Positions 9,009 through 17,418 of a DNA stretch of 64,000 bases are shown piece by piece. The DNA is from Nocardia bhagyanarayanae (GTDB lineage: Bacteria > Actinomycetota > Actinomycetes > Mycobacteriales > Mycobacteriaceae): the NCBI RefSeq assembly GCF_006716565.1, contig NZ_VFPG01000002.1, positions 248,001 to 312,000 of the forward strand, given 5' to 3'. Position 1 is the first letter of the stretch. Every line of letters starts with the position of its first letter. The notes under the pieces were generated by a model. That model saw only the letters and a list, made by a program, of their open reading frames with translations. It did no database searches and was not told where the DNA came from. The position numbers and the translations under genes are program-made.

Positions 9009-9289
9009 GGAACTCCTTCGCTCTTCGACGAACACGGCACGGTGCGGGCTCGCGGCGGATCGCCCACCGAGAGCGCGACAGCGTCCACAATGCCACCGGG
9101 CGGGTCCGCCCGCGCGGAACTTTCCCGGCCAACCCTAATCGGCGCAGCCGGACGCAGTCCGTCGCCAGATCGCGCATGGCCGGAGCGAATGCGGAGGTGC
9201 GCCCAATGGGCACAACCGGCCCTCTCGGAGCACGGCGGTATCGTTCCTGTGCAGCGCAGACACACATCCACGGATTCGGAGGCTCCACG

Positions 9290-10120
9290 TTGAAGCATGT
9301 GCACGCCGGTAAGGTGCGCGACCTGTACGAGGACGGCGACACGTTGCTGCTGGTGGCCTCCGATCGGGTCTCGGTGTACGACGTGGTGCTGCCGACGCCG
9401 ATCCCGGAGAAGGGCGCGCTGCTGACGCAGTTGTCGAACTGGTGGTTCCAGTTCTTCGCCGACGTGCCCAACCACGTGCTGTCCACGACCGACATCCCCG
9501 CGGAGTTCGCGGGCCGCGGCGTGCGGGTCAAGCCGCTGAAGATGGTGCACGTGGAATGCATCGCGCGCGGCTACCTCACCGGCTCGGGTCTGAAGGAGTA
9601 CGAGCGCACCGGCACCGTGTCCGGCGTCGCGCTGCCGCCCGGTCTGCGCGACGGCGACAAGCTGCCCGAGCCGATCTTCACCCCCACCAGCAAGGCGTCC
9701 GAGGGCCACGACGAGCCGATCACCTTCGCCGACGTGGTGAACCAGGAGGGCCGCGAGGTCGCCGAGCAGCTGCGCGATCGCACCCTCGACATCTATTTGC
9801 GCGGCGCCGAGCACGCCGCGAGCAAGGGCGTCATCATCGCCGACACGAAGGTCGAATTCGGCTGGGACGGCGACGTTCTCACCCTCGGCGACGAGGTGCT
9901 CACCTCCGACTCCTCGCGTTTCTGGCCCGCCGATCAGTGGGAGCCTGGCCACCCGCAGCCGTCCTTCGACAAGCAGTTCGTCCGGGACTGGTCCACCTCG
10001 ACCGGCTGGGACAAGGAGCCTCCTGGTCCGGAGATTCCGGCCGACATCGTCGAGGCGACGCGCCGCAAGTACCAGGAGGCGTTCGAGCTCATCACCGGCG
10101 TGAAGTGGGCGTCGGCCTGA
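9290..10120 (+). CDS. purC: SAICAR synthetase (phosphoribosylaminoimidazole-succinocarboxamide synthase)
   Basis: This enzyme joins aspartate to CAIR with ATP in de novo purine synthesis. It has the family opening HAGKVRDLYE, the ATP-site segment LLVASDRVSVYDVVLPTPIP, the signature VECIARGYLTGSGLKEY, and the SDSSRFWP / SFDKQFVRDWL-like C-terminal motifs. The length of 276 residues is slightly short of the mycobacterial enzyme. The likely start is TTG 9290, which has a GGAGG box 7 bases upstream; a GTG at 9299 is the alternative. It is not next to other purine genes here. Confidence 0.95.
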   Translation: MKHVHAGKVRDLYEDGDTLLLVASDRVSVYDVVLPTPIPEKGALLTQLSNWWFQFFADVPNHVLSTTDIPAEFAGRGVRVKPLKMVHVECIARGYLTGSGLKEYERTGTVSGVALPPGLRDGDKLPEPIFTPTSKASEGHDEPITFADVVNQEGREVAEQLRDRTLDIYLRGAEHAASKGVIIADTKVEFGWDGDVLTLGDEVLTSDSSRFWPADQWEPGHPQPSFDKQFVRDWSTSTGWDKEPPGPEIPADIVEATRRKYQEAFELITGVKWASA

Positions 10121-10141
10121 GTTCTTGCCAGGCCAGCGTTG

Positions 10142-10657
10142 TCAGGGCCGAGTGTCGTCGGGCCCGTCCAGGTCTCGATCGGCTTCACCGCGCAGGTGCT
10201 CGGTGAGGCGGTCCAGGTAGGGCCGCTGCCCGCCGATCAGCTTGTCGTGGGCGGTGGCAAGGTCGAACCACTCGGCGCGGTCGATCTCGGGGAAGGCGAC
10301 GAGACGGCCGGAGTGCGGCGGCCATTCCATCTCGAACGTGCCCGGGTCGACTGCTGCGGGATCGAGGTCGCCCTCCACGGCCCACGCGACGAGCCGCTTG
10401 CGCCCGCTGCTGTAGCGGACCTCGCCCAGCGGGATCCAATCGCCTTCCGGCGCGGGTAATCCCAGCTCTTCGGTGAATTCGCGGCGGGCGGCCAACGCGG
10501 CGTCCTCGGTGTCCGGGTCGTATTCGCCCTTGGGGATCGACCAGGCCGCGTTGTCCTTGCGTGCCCAGAAGGGTCCGCCCATGTGGCCGAGCAGGACTTC
10601 GGGATGGCCCGACGTGGTGCGAAACAGGAGGACGCCCGCGCTGAATGTCGCTGTCAC
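10142..10657 (-). CDS. Nudix hydrolase
   Basis: The 171-residue protein carries a Nudix box (GEYDPDTEDAALAARREF followed by TEELGL), with one extra residue between the first Gly and Glu compared with the classical motif, as in a group of actinobacterial relatives. Nudix enzymes hydrolyse nucleoside diphosphate derivatives, with Mg bound by the REFTEE Glu residues. The N-terminal strand (TATFSAGVLLFRTTSGHPEV) fits the fold. The GTG start at 10657 is chosen because the fold begins directly there. The substrate cannot be told from sequence. It ends convergently against purC with only about 20 bases between. Confidence 0.9.
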   Translation of the reverse strand: MTATFSAGVLLFRTTSGHPEVLLGHMGGPFWARKDNAAWSIPKGEYDPDTEDAALAARREFTEELGLPAPEGDWIPLGEVRYSSGRKRLVAWAVEGDLDPAAVDPGTFEMEWPPHSGRLVAFPEIDRAEWFDLATAHDKLIGGQRPYLDRLTEHLRGEADRDLDGPDDTRP

Positions 10658-10809
10658 ACCAGCAGTCTGCCGCGCCACCCGGCCGGATCGCCCGATGGTT
10701 CGCGGTCGTGTCGGCACCGGGCTCGGGTGCGGCGACCGGGCAACTGCCGCCGACTGCACACCGTGACCGAGATCCTCGGGCACAGTCGATGGATGGCGCG
10801 CCGCGTCAC

Positions 10810-12042
10810 CTAGCGTCGTGCGGTGGTTGCCTGGTGCAGTCGCGCCGCACGCAGCGTCAGGTAATCCCGCTCCGGCACGCTCGTCGTCCGGCGCGCCGCC
10901 GCCGTGTAGTTCGCGACGGCGGCCGGATACTCACCCGCCATCTCGTGCAGGTGCCCGCGCACCGCGTCCAGCCGGTGACCCGCTCCCGCGAGCGGCTCCT
11001 CGAGGGTGTCGATCAGCGCCAGCCCCGCCGACGGACCGTGCACCATCGCGACCGCGACGGCGCGGTTCAGCGTGACCACCGGATTCGGCGCGATGCGTTC
11101 GAGCAGGTTGTACAGCGCCAGGATGCGCGGCCAGTCGGTGTCCTCCGCGCGCAGCGCCTGCCCGTGCACCGCCGCGATGGCCGCCTGCACCTGGTACGCG
11201 CCGTGCAGACCGTGCGGCAGGGTGCTCGTGATCAGCCGTACCCCATCGGTGATCATCGCTCGATCCCACCGGCCGCGTTGCTGTTCGGCCAGCGGGATCA
11301 ATTCGCCGTGTGGCCCGACGCGGGCGGCCCGACGAGCGTCGGTCAGCAGCATGAGCGCCAGCAGTCCGGTGACCTCGACGTCGTCGGGCAGGAGTCGGCG
11401 CATGGCGCGAGTCAGCCGGATCGCCTCGCCCGAGAGGTCGGTGCGCTGCAACTCGGCGCCCGACGTGGTGGTGTGTCCTTCGTTGAAGATCAGGTACAAC
11501 ACGTGCAACACCGAGCCGAGCCGATCCCGCCACTCGGCGTCATCGGGCCTGGCGAACGGGCGATCGAGTGCGGCGAGGCGCTTCTTGGCCCGCGCGATGC
11601 GCTGGGCCATGGTCGGTTCCGGCAGCAGGAACGCGCGCGCGATCTCCGCGGTGGTCAGGCCGCCGACCGCCCGCAGTGTCAACGCGATCGCACTCGCCGA
11701 GGACAACGCCGGATGGCAGCAGAGGAAGAACATCGCCAGGGTGTCGTCCCGGCCGACGGTCTCCGCGTCCGGCACGTCGCGCTCGAAAACCGTTGTCTCC
11801 CTGCGCCGCCGAGCCGATTCGGCGCGCACCGCGTCCGCCATCCTGCGCTGCGCGACCTGAACGAGCCAGCCGCGCGGATTGTCCGGCAGCCCCGCCGTTG
11901 GCCACTGGGTCGCGGCGGCGAGCAGAGCCTCCTGAACGGCGTCCTCGGCGGCGTCGAAGTCACCGGAACGGCGCACCAGGACGCCGAGGACCTGGGGCGC
12001 GAGTTCGCGCAGCAGGGCCTCGGCGTCGGGCGGAAGAGTCAC
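10810..12042 (-). CDS. ECF sigma factor of the ECF42 type with long C-terminal extension
   Basis: The first ~170 residues are an extracytoplasmic-function sigma factor. Region 2 has FDAAEDAVQEALLAAATQWP and PRGWLVQVAQRRMADAVR, and region 4 has GGLTTAEIARAFLLPEPTMAQRIARAKKRL. The remaining ~240 residues form the helical, TPR-like extension (DUF6596 type, with LYLIFNEGHTTTSG) typical of ECF42. These sigma factors lack a classical anti-sigma; the extension controls activity, and they sit beside DGPF/YCII proteins. Here the YCII gene is directly upstream with its stop overlapping this GTG start (GTGA), fixing the start at 12042 and giving 410 residues. Confidence 0.92.
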   Translation of the reverse strand: MTLPPDAEALLRELAPQVLGVLVRRSGDFDAAEDAVQEALLAAATQWPTAGLPDNPRGWLVQVAQRRMADAVRAESARRRRETTVFERDVPDAETVGRDDTLAMFFLCCHPALSSASAIALTLRAVGGLTTAEIARAFLLPEPTMAQRIARAKKRLAALDRPFARPDDAEWRDRLGSVLHVLYLIFNEGHTTTSGAELQRTDLSGEAIRLTRAMRRLLPDDVEVTGLLALMLLTDARRAARVGPHGELIPLAEQQRGRWDRAMITDGVRLITSTLPHGLHGAYQVQAAIAAVHGQALRAEDTDWPRILALYNLLERIAPNPVVTLNRAVAVAMVHGPSAGLALIDTLEEPLAGAGHRLDAVRGHLHEMAGEYPAAVANYTAAARRTTSVPERDYLTLRAARLHQATTARR

Positions 12043-12440
12043 AGCTCGGTGGCGGGGGCGCTCATCACCGCGCGCACTTCGATGTACTCGCCGATCGGCT
12101 TGCCGCCGGGACCGGGCGCGGCCGAGGCCTGGGCGGCGATCTGCAACGCGCGTTCGGGGCTGTCCACGTCGACGAGCCAGTACCCCGCCAGGAATTCCTT
12201 GGTCTCGGGGAACGGGCCGTCGGTGATCACCGGGGCGGAGCGGCCGTCGGCGCTGACGATGCGCGCGCTCTCCGGTCCCGCAAGCCCTTGCGCGTCGACC
12301 AGTTCGCCCGTCTTGGCCAGTTCCTCGCCCAGTGCGCGCTGAAAGTCGATGTGCGCCTTGATGTCCTCCGGCTCCCACTCCGACATCGGGGTGTCGCAGT
12401 AGGCGGCTTCGCTGTAGGTCTTGATCAGCATGTACTTCAT
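12039..12440 (-). CDS. YCII/DGPF-domain protein paired with an ECF42 sigma factor
   Basis: The 133-residue protein belongs to the YCII-related dimeric alpha/beta-barrel family. It contains the DGPF signature itself (VITDGPFPETKEFLAGYW) and the family start MKYMLIKTYSEAAY. DGPF proteins are the conserved genomic partners and probable targets or modulators of ECF42 sigma factors. Its stop overlaps the GTG start of the sigma gene, so the two are translated as a pair. No catalytic activity is established for the family. Confidence 0.92.
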   Translation of the reverse strand: MKYMLIKTYSEAAYCDTPMSEWEPEDIKAHIDFQRALGEELAKTGELVDAQGLAGPESARIVSADGRSAPVITDGPFPETKEFLAGYWLVDVDSPERALQIAAQASAAPGPGGKPIGEYIEVRAVMSAPATEL

Positions 12441-12546
12441 GGTCGGCTCCTCGCGGATCGGCGCGCCCCTTCGGCGCTCTCGCAGGTAGGTCGGAGCGGT
12501 GGGCGCCCCTTCGACACATCGCTCACGCGAATTCGAGTGATCTGGA

Positions 12547-13779
12547 TCACAGTTCGATCGAGGTGTCCGCGAGGCGGTCGGGGTCGACCGGCTCGCCCGC
12601 GGTGATCAGCTCCTTGATCCGGTCGGTCACGTCCCACACGTTGACGTTCATGCCCGCCAGCACCCGGTTCGCCGAATCCAGCCAGAACGCGACGAACTCG
12701 CGCTTCTCCAGATCGCCGCGCACCACGACCCGCTCGTACCCGCCGGGCGCGGCGTATCCGGTGTACTCCATGCCGAGGTCGTACTGATCGGTGAAGAAGT
12801 AGGGCAGCCGGTCGTAGGTCGCCGACTTGCCGAGCATGGTCGCCGCCGCGACCGCGGGCTGGTTGAGCGCATTGGCCCAGTGCTCCACCCGGATGCGCCG
12901 GTCCAGCCGCGGATGCTGCTGTTCGGCGATGTCGCCAACGGCGACGATGTCCGGATCGCTGGTGACCAGGCTCGCGTCGACGAGCACACCCTTGTCCACG
13001 TCGAGCCCCGCCTCGGCGGCGATCTCGATGTTCGGCTTGGCGCCGACCGCGACCAGCACGGCGTCGGCGGCGACGGTCGTCCCGTCGGCCAGCCGCAGTC
13101 CGTCGGCGATCGCCGTCGCGATCCCGTCGTGCGTGGTGATCTCCTCGACCTGGGCGCCGAGGCGTAGGTCGACGCCGTGCGCTCGGTGCAGGTCGGCGAA
13201 GACCGCGCCCATCTCGGGTCCGAGCGCGCCGAGCAGCGGCTGTTCGGCGGTCTCCACGATGGTGACGTCCATCCCGGCCGCGCGGGCGGCCGCCGCGACC
13301 TCGAGGCCGATCCAGCCCGCGCCGATGATCGCGAGCCGATCGCTCTGACCGAACAGGCCGAGGATGGTGTCGGAGTCCTCGATGTAGCGCAGCGTGTAGA
13401 CGTTGGGAGTGTCCGCGCCCGGCAGCGACACGGTGCGCGGCGTGGATCCGGTGGCCAGCGCGAGTTTGTCGTAGGGGAGCGTCGAGCCGTCCGGCAGCGT
13501 GACCGTCTTCGACTCCCGATCGATCGCCGTGACGGTGGTGCCGAGCAGCAGGTCGACATTGTGGTCGCGGTACCACTGCGCCGGATCGACGAGGAAATCG
13601 GCGAACTGCTTCTTGCCGAGCAGGTGTTCCTTGGACAGCGGTGGTCGCTCGTAGGGCAGGTGTTCCTCGGCGCCGATCAGGGTGATCTTCCCGTCGAAGT
13701 CGTTGGCGCGCAGGGCTTCCGCCAGCTTGGCCGCTGCCAGGCCGCCGCCCACGATCACGAAACGCCGATCCGAGGTCAT
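12547..13779 (-). CDS. FAD-dependent ferredoxin/rubredoxin-reductase-like oxidoreductase
   Basis: A 410-residue flavoprotein of the pyridine-nucleotide-disulfide oxidoreductase class resembling ferredoxin reductases of cytochrome P450 or dioxygenase systems. The FAD motif is RFVIVGGGLAAAKLAEAL near the N-terminus, the NAD(P)H Rossmann motif is LAIIGAGWIGLEVAAAA in the middle, and the second FAD motif is SDPDIVAVGDIAE. The C-terminal reductase domain includes EHWANALNQ. It has no redox CxxC, so it is not a thioredoxin reductase. ATG 13779 has an AAGGAG box. No ferredoxin or P450 gene is adjacent, so the partner is unknown. Confidence 0.9.
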   Translation of the reverse strand: MTSDRRFVIVGGGLAAAKLAEALRANDFDGKITLIGAEEHLPYERPPLSKEHLLGKKQFADFLVDPAQWYRDHNVDLLLGTTVTAIDRESKTVTLPDGSTLPYDKLALATGSTPRTVSLPGADTPNVYTLRYIEDSDTILGLFGQSDRLAIIGAGWIGLEVAAAARAAGMDVTIVETAEQPLLGALGPEMGAVFADLHRAHGVDLRLGAQVEEITTHDGIATAIADGLRLADGTTVAADAVLVAVGAKPNIEIAAEAGLDVDKGVLVDASLVTSDPDIVAVGDIAEQQHPRLDRRIRVEHWANALNQPAVAAATMLGKSATYDRLPYFFTDQYDLGMEYTGYAAPGGYERVVVRGDLEKREFVAFWLDSANRVLAGMNVNVWDVTDRIKELITAGEPVDPDRLADTSIEL

Positions 13780-13958
13780 TGCGGACTCCTTCTCGGGAGG
13801 AAACGCGTGCCCAGTCGAGCCTACTGTCGGCGGGTGTTTCGCAACGCGGTATCCGGACATCGGCTCGCGGCGGGAACGAATCGTCAGGCGGCGTGGTTGG
13901 TTCCGGGTAACGGCGCTCGCGCGCCGTGCTTCCCGCATGCGATCGAGAGGAACGACCC

Positions 13959-14600
13959 GTGACCGACACGGCCGAGAAGAACGTCGCCGACTTCTGGTTC
14001 GACCCGCTGTGCCCCTGGTGTTGGATCACTTCCCGCTGGATCTTGGAGGTCGAGCAGGTCCGCGACATCGAGGCGCGCTTCCACGTGATGAGCCTCGCGG
14101 TGCTGAACGAGGGCCGCGACCTGCCGGAGCAGTACCGCGAACTGATGAACAGCGGCTGGGGTCCGGTGCGCGTCGCCATCGCCGCCGCCAAGGACCACGG
14201 CGACAAGGTGCTCGCCCCGCTCTACACCGCGATGGGCAGCCGCATCCACGATCGCAAGGCCGAATACGAGCGGCCGACCATGAAGGAGAGCCTCGCCGCG
14301 GTGATCGCCGACGCGCTCGCCGAGGTGGGCCTGCCCGCGGAGCTCGCCAAGGCAGCGGAGAGCACCGAGTACGACGAGGCACTGCGCAAGAGCCATCACG
14401 AGGGCATGGACAAGGTCGGCAAGGACGTCGGCACCCCGACCATCCACGTCAACGGTGTGGCGTTCTTCGGTCCGGTGCTCTCGCGCATCCCGCGCGGCGA
14501 GGAAGCGGGCAAGGTCTGGGACGGCGTCGTCGCGCTGGCCTCCTACCCGCACTTCTTCGAGCTCAAGCGGACCAGGACCGAGGACCCGGTCTTCGACTGA
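13959..14600 (+). CDS. mycothiol-dependent DsbA-family reductase (Rv2466c-like)
   Basis: The 213-residue thioredoxin-fold protein carries the CPWC active site near the N-terminus ([15 protein letters not shown]) and the cis-Pro region [16 protein letters not shown]. In the tuberculosis homologue Rv2466c the same CPWC site reduces substrates using mycothiol and activates some nitro-compounds. The insert of helices between these motifs is the HCCA-isomerase/DsbA layout. The GTG at 13959 has GAGAGGA upstream; the longer upstream frame is not protein-like. Its neighbours rpiB, nei and pepN match the mycobacterial arrangement, which supports orthology. Confidence 0.93.
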   Translation: MTDTAEKNVADFWFDPLCPWCWITSRWILEVEQVRDIEARFHVMSLAVLNEGRDLPEQYRELMNSGWGPVRVAIAAAKDHGDKVLAPLYTAMGSRIHDRKAEYERPTMKESLAAVIADALAEVGLPAELAKAAESTEYDEALRKSHHEGMDKVGKDVGTPTIHVNGVAFFGPVLSRIPRGEEAGKVWDGVVALASYPHFFELKRTRTEDPVFD

Positions 14601-14607
14601 ACGCGAA

Positions 14608-14637
14608 ACCGGGCGCCGCGCGTTCGCGGCGCCCGGT
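14608..14637. terminator. strong bidirectional terminator hairpin
   Basis: A 13-bp perfect GC-rich stem (14608-14620 with 14625-14637) and a 4-base CGTT loop fill the short gap between the convergent mycothiol-reductase and M48 protease genes. Confidence 0.8.
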
Positions 14638-14646
14638 CTCGTCGGC

Positions 14647-15918
14647 TCAGGGCACCGGCTTCGGCGGCAGACTCGGCACCTCGCCGTATGGGCCGTACGG
14701 CGCGGCGCCCACCGGCGGCTGCGGGCTCGGGCGCAGGAAGAGTCTGCCGTGCCTGCTGCGGTCGCGCAGCGCCCACATCCGCCAGGTCAGCACCGGGTGC
14801 GAGGACAGGGCGTTGACGAACCAGACGAACCCGCCCTTCTCGGTCGCGGCGCGGTCGGCCATCTCGTCGAAGCCGACGAGGGTGTTCATGTACTTGCCCG
14901 CCGCCAGCGTGCCCATGGCCGCGGCCGCGCCGGTGTGCCGGTTGCAGTAGCCGTGGTTGTCGGCGGTGTACTCCTGCGAGCGGATCAGCGAACTGCCCAG
15001 GATCGGCAGGAACGGCACGAGGAACATGCCCAGCTGTCGCCAGTAGGAGGTGTGCCCGGCGGCGATATGACCGACCTCGTGGCCGATGATGAACGCGAGC
15101 GCGTCGGGTTCGCGTGCCTTGCCGCCGATTTCGAACAGGTCGCTGTAGACGACGACGAAGCGCCGGAAGCCGTGGCCGGAGGCGAACGCGTTGATCTGGC
15201 CGTTGCCGAGCACCACGTAGGCGTCGGGCACCTTCGCCATACCGAACCGGGCCGCCGCCTCGACCACCATCTGGTAGCCCTCGGGGAACTGCGTCGGCGA
15301 CATCTTCACGCCGTTCACCCGCTGCGACGCGTAGTTGATACCGCGCCCCACCCAGACCAGCAGCGGCGCGAAGACGAGCAGCAGCAGGTAGTCGCTGGGC
15401 ACCGCGCCGTCGCCGAGCGCCACGACGAGCATGACCATGGCGATCAGATACGCGACCGTCGTGGACACCACAACCAGAACGAGCAGCGGGATCTCCCAAC
15501 TGTGCCGGGCAGGCATCCCGAACGGGGAAAGACCGCGCGGCATGTTCTTCGGCGGCACGGGTGGCGGCGCGCCGTACGGCGTCATGGGCCCGGCACCGTA
15601 GGGCGCGAAGTGTTCGGCGCCGTAGGGGGAAGTGGGTTGGGGGCCATACGGCGAGGCGGACCCAGCGCTGTGCGGCGGCGTGGATCCGGCGCCGTAGGAC
15701 GGTGATGGAGTTGCGTCGTGGGGCGAAGAAGAGGTGGCGCCATAGGCTGACGTGCCGTAGGTCGGGTGAGCGCCGGTGTGCTGTGGTATCGCCGAGCCGG
15801 GCTGCGGCGGTTGCTGTTCCTGCCCCCACCCGCTCGGCGGCGCGTACGGGGACTCGGGCTGGTCGGCTCGGTCCGGTGGCGTCGGTTCGTGCGGCTGCAT
15901 GAAATGCACTCTATTCAT
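14647..15918 (-). CDS. M48-family membrane metallopeptidase with Pro/Tyr/Gly-rich N-terminus
   Basis: The zinc motif HEVGH lies at about residues 280-284, with the third ligand Glu in RSQEYTADNHG about 40 residues later, as in HtpX/Ste24-type M48 peptidases. Two hydrophobic segments (IPLLVLVVVSTTVAYLIAMVMLVVAL and YLLLLVFAPLLVWVG) precede it and one follows near FLVPFLPILG. Residues 1-135 are low complexity with repeated PYGA/SPYG-like units. Such enzymes degrade or trim membrane proteins. Start is ATG 15918, or the ATG six codons later; neither has a strong ribosome site. Confidence 0.9.
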   Translation of the reverse strand: MNRVHFMQPHEPTPPDRADQPESPYAPPSGWGQEQQPPQPGSAIPQHTGAHPTYGTSAYGATSSSPHDATPSPSYGAGSTPPHSAGSASPYGPQPTSPYGAEHFAPYGAGPMTPYGAPPPVPPKNMPRGLSPFGMPARHSWEIPLLVLVVVSTTVAYLIAMVMLVVALGDGAVPSDYLLLLVFAPLLVWVGRGINYASQRVNGVKMSPTQFPEGYQMVVEAAARFGMAKVPDAYVVLGNGQINAFASGHGFRRFVVVYSDLFEIGGKAREPDALAFIIGHEVGHIAAGHTSYWRQLGMFLVPFLPILGSSLIRSQEYTADNHGYCNRHTGAAAAMGTLAAGKYMNTLVGFDEMADRAATEKGGFVWFVNALSSHPVLTWRMWALRDRSRHGRLFLRPSPQPPVGAAPYGPYGEVPSLPPKPVP

Positions 15919-16095
15919 CGGTGGGAACGGGGTTCTCGCGTCCGAGGGTCCAGCGCTGCTGTGCTGTCGGACACACGCTGGTCAGTACCCGCGGGCACGC
16001 CTCGTGTCAGCAGATTCGCGCCGGACGGCTCTGGTGTTAATGGCGCACGGTGCCCACCCGGATGGGCCGTCGCGCGGCCTGACAGAATCGCAGCC

Positions 16096-16569
16096 ATGCG
16101 CGTATACCTGGGTGCCGACCATGCCGGTTTCGAACTGAAGAATCACGTCAAGGCCCATCTCCAGCAGGCGGGCCACGAGGTCGTCGACTGCGGCGCCCTC
16201 GAGTACGACGCCCTGGACGACTACCCCGCCTTCTGCATCGAGGCGGCCCGTCGCACCGTCGCCGATCCGGGCAGCCTCGGCCTGGTCTTCGGCGGCAGCG
16301 GCAACGGCGAGCAGATCGCCGCGAACAAGGTGCCCGGCGCCCGCTGCGCCCTCGCTTGGAGCGTGGAGACCGCGAAGCTGGCCCGCGAGCACAACAACGC
16401 GCAGCTGATCGGCATCGGCGGCCGCATGCACTCCACCGAGGAGGCGCTGGCGATCGTCGACGCGTTCGTCTCGACGCCGTGGTCCGACGAGGAGCGCCAC
16501 CAGCGCCGCATCGACATCCTGGCCGAGTACGAGAAGACCGGTGTCGCTCCCGCCGTCCCGGCGTACTGA
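16096..16569 (+). CDS. rpiB: ribose-5-phosphate isomerase B
   Basis: Interconverts ribose 5-phosphate and ribulose 5-phosphate in the pentose phosphate pathway. The 157-residue sequence begins MRVYLGADHAGFELK, a family hallmark, and has LVFGGSGNGEQIAANKVPGARCAL, the phosphate/catalytic loop of the actinobacterial subtype, which uses an acidic residue where enteric RpiB uses Cys. The length matches the mycobacterial enzyme. It sits 14 bases before a Nei glycosylase gene on the same strand, the same order as in mycobacteria, so the two probably share a transcript. Confidence 0.97.
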   Translation: MRVYLGADHAGFELKNHVKAHLQQAGHEVVDCGALEYDALDDYPAFCIEAARRTVADPGSLGLVFGGSGNGEQIAANKVPGARCALAWSVETAKLAREHNNAQLIGIGGRMHSTEEALAIVDAFVSTPWSDEERHQRRIDILAEYEKTGVAPAVPAY

Positions 16570-16583
16570 GGTCGCGTCGAAGG

Positions 16584-17381
16584 ATGCCTGAAGGACACAC
16601 GCTGCACCGCCTGGCGAACCAGCATCGGAAAGCCTTCGCCGGCGGTGTGGTGCGGGTGTCGAGTCCGCAGGGCCGGTTCGCCGACGGCGCCGCGCTGGTG
16701 GACGGACAGCGGCTCGTGCGCTCGGAGGCGCACGGCAAACACCTGCTGCATCACTACGAATCGGGTCTCGCGGTGCACGTGCACCTCGGGCTCTACGGCA
16801 AGTTCTACGACGCGGAACCACCGATGGGCGTGCCGGTCGGGCAGGTCAGGATGCGGATGGTCGGCGACGGCTTCGGCACCGATCTGCGCGGTCCCGCGGC
16901 CTGCGAGGTGCTGTCGCCGCCGGAGGTCGAGGCGCTGACCGACCGCCTAGGCGCCGACCCGCTGCGCCCCGACGCCGATCCGGACCGCGCCTTCGCGCGA
17001 ATCCGCCGTTCCCGCAGGCCGATCGGCGCGCTGCTGATGGACCAGAGCGTGATCGCCGGTGTCGGCAATGTCTATCGCGCCGAAGTGCTCTTCCGGCACG
17101 GTATTTCGCCCTACCGCCCCGGCGTCGACCTGAGTGCCGAAGAATGGAGCGCTCTCTGGTCGGATCTGGTCGAGCTGATGCCCGTCGGCGTGGCGACGGG
17201 TCGCATGCACGTCGTCCGCCCCGAACACGATCACGGCGAGCCGTCCTACGCCCCCGACCGCCCGCGCACCTACGTCTACCGCCGCCTCGGCGCGGGTTGC
17301 CGAGTGTGTGCCGAGCCGGTTGCTCACGCGGTGCTGGAGGGGCGCAACCTCTTCTGGTGTCCCGCCTGCCAGCCGAGCTGA
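16584..17381 (+). CDS. nei: endonuclease VIII-type DNA glycosylase (Nei/Fpg family)
   Basis: Removes oxidised bases from DNA and cleaves the abasic site. After Met the product begins PEGHTLHRLA: the N-terminal Pro is the Schiff-base nucleophile and Glu the general acid. A conserved Lys is in SEAHGKHLLHHY, the H2TH region is in LLMDQSVIAGVGNVYRAEVLF, and the C-terminal zinc finger is CRVCAEP through FWCPAC. The length of 265 residues is normal for actinobacterial Nei. It follows rpiB closely and is probably in the same operon. Confidence 0.95.
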   Translation: MPEGHTLHRLANQHRKAFAGGVVRVSSPQGRFADGAALVDGQRLVRSEAHGKHLLHHYESGLAVHVHLGLYGKFYDAEPPMGVPVGQVRMRMVGDGFGTDLRGPAACEVLSPPEVEALTDRLGADPLRPDADPDRAFARIRRSRRPIGALLMDQSVIAGVGNVYRAEVLFRHGISPYRPGVDLSAEEWSALWSDLVELMPVGVATGRMHVVRPEHDHGEPSYAPDRPRTYVYRRLGAGCRVCAEPVAHAVLEGRNLFWCPACQPS

Positions 17382-17418
17382 GCCGCCACCCGCGCCAGCG
17401 GACCTGGTTTGCGCGAGT

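Noticed and set aside
6336..9293. A 985-codon plus-strand open frame opposite pepN
   Set aside because: It mirrors the pepN gene in a high-GC genome where antisense frames stay open; it has no domain, and its composition (Arg/Gly/His/Val rich) is that of a shadow.
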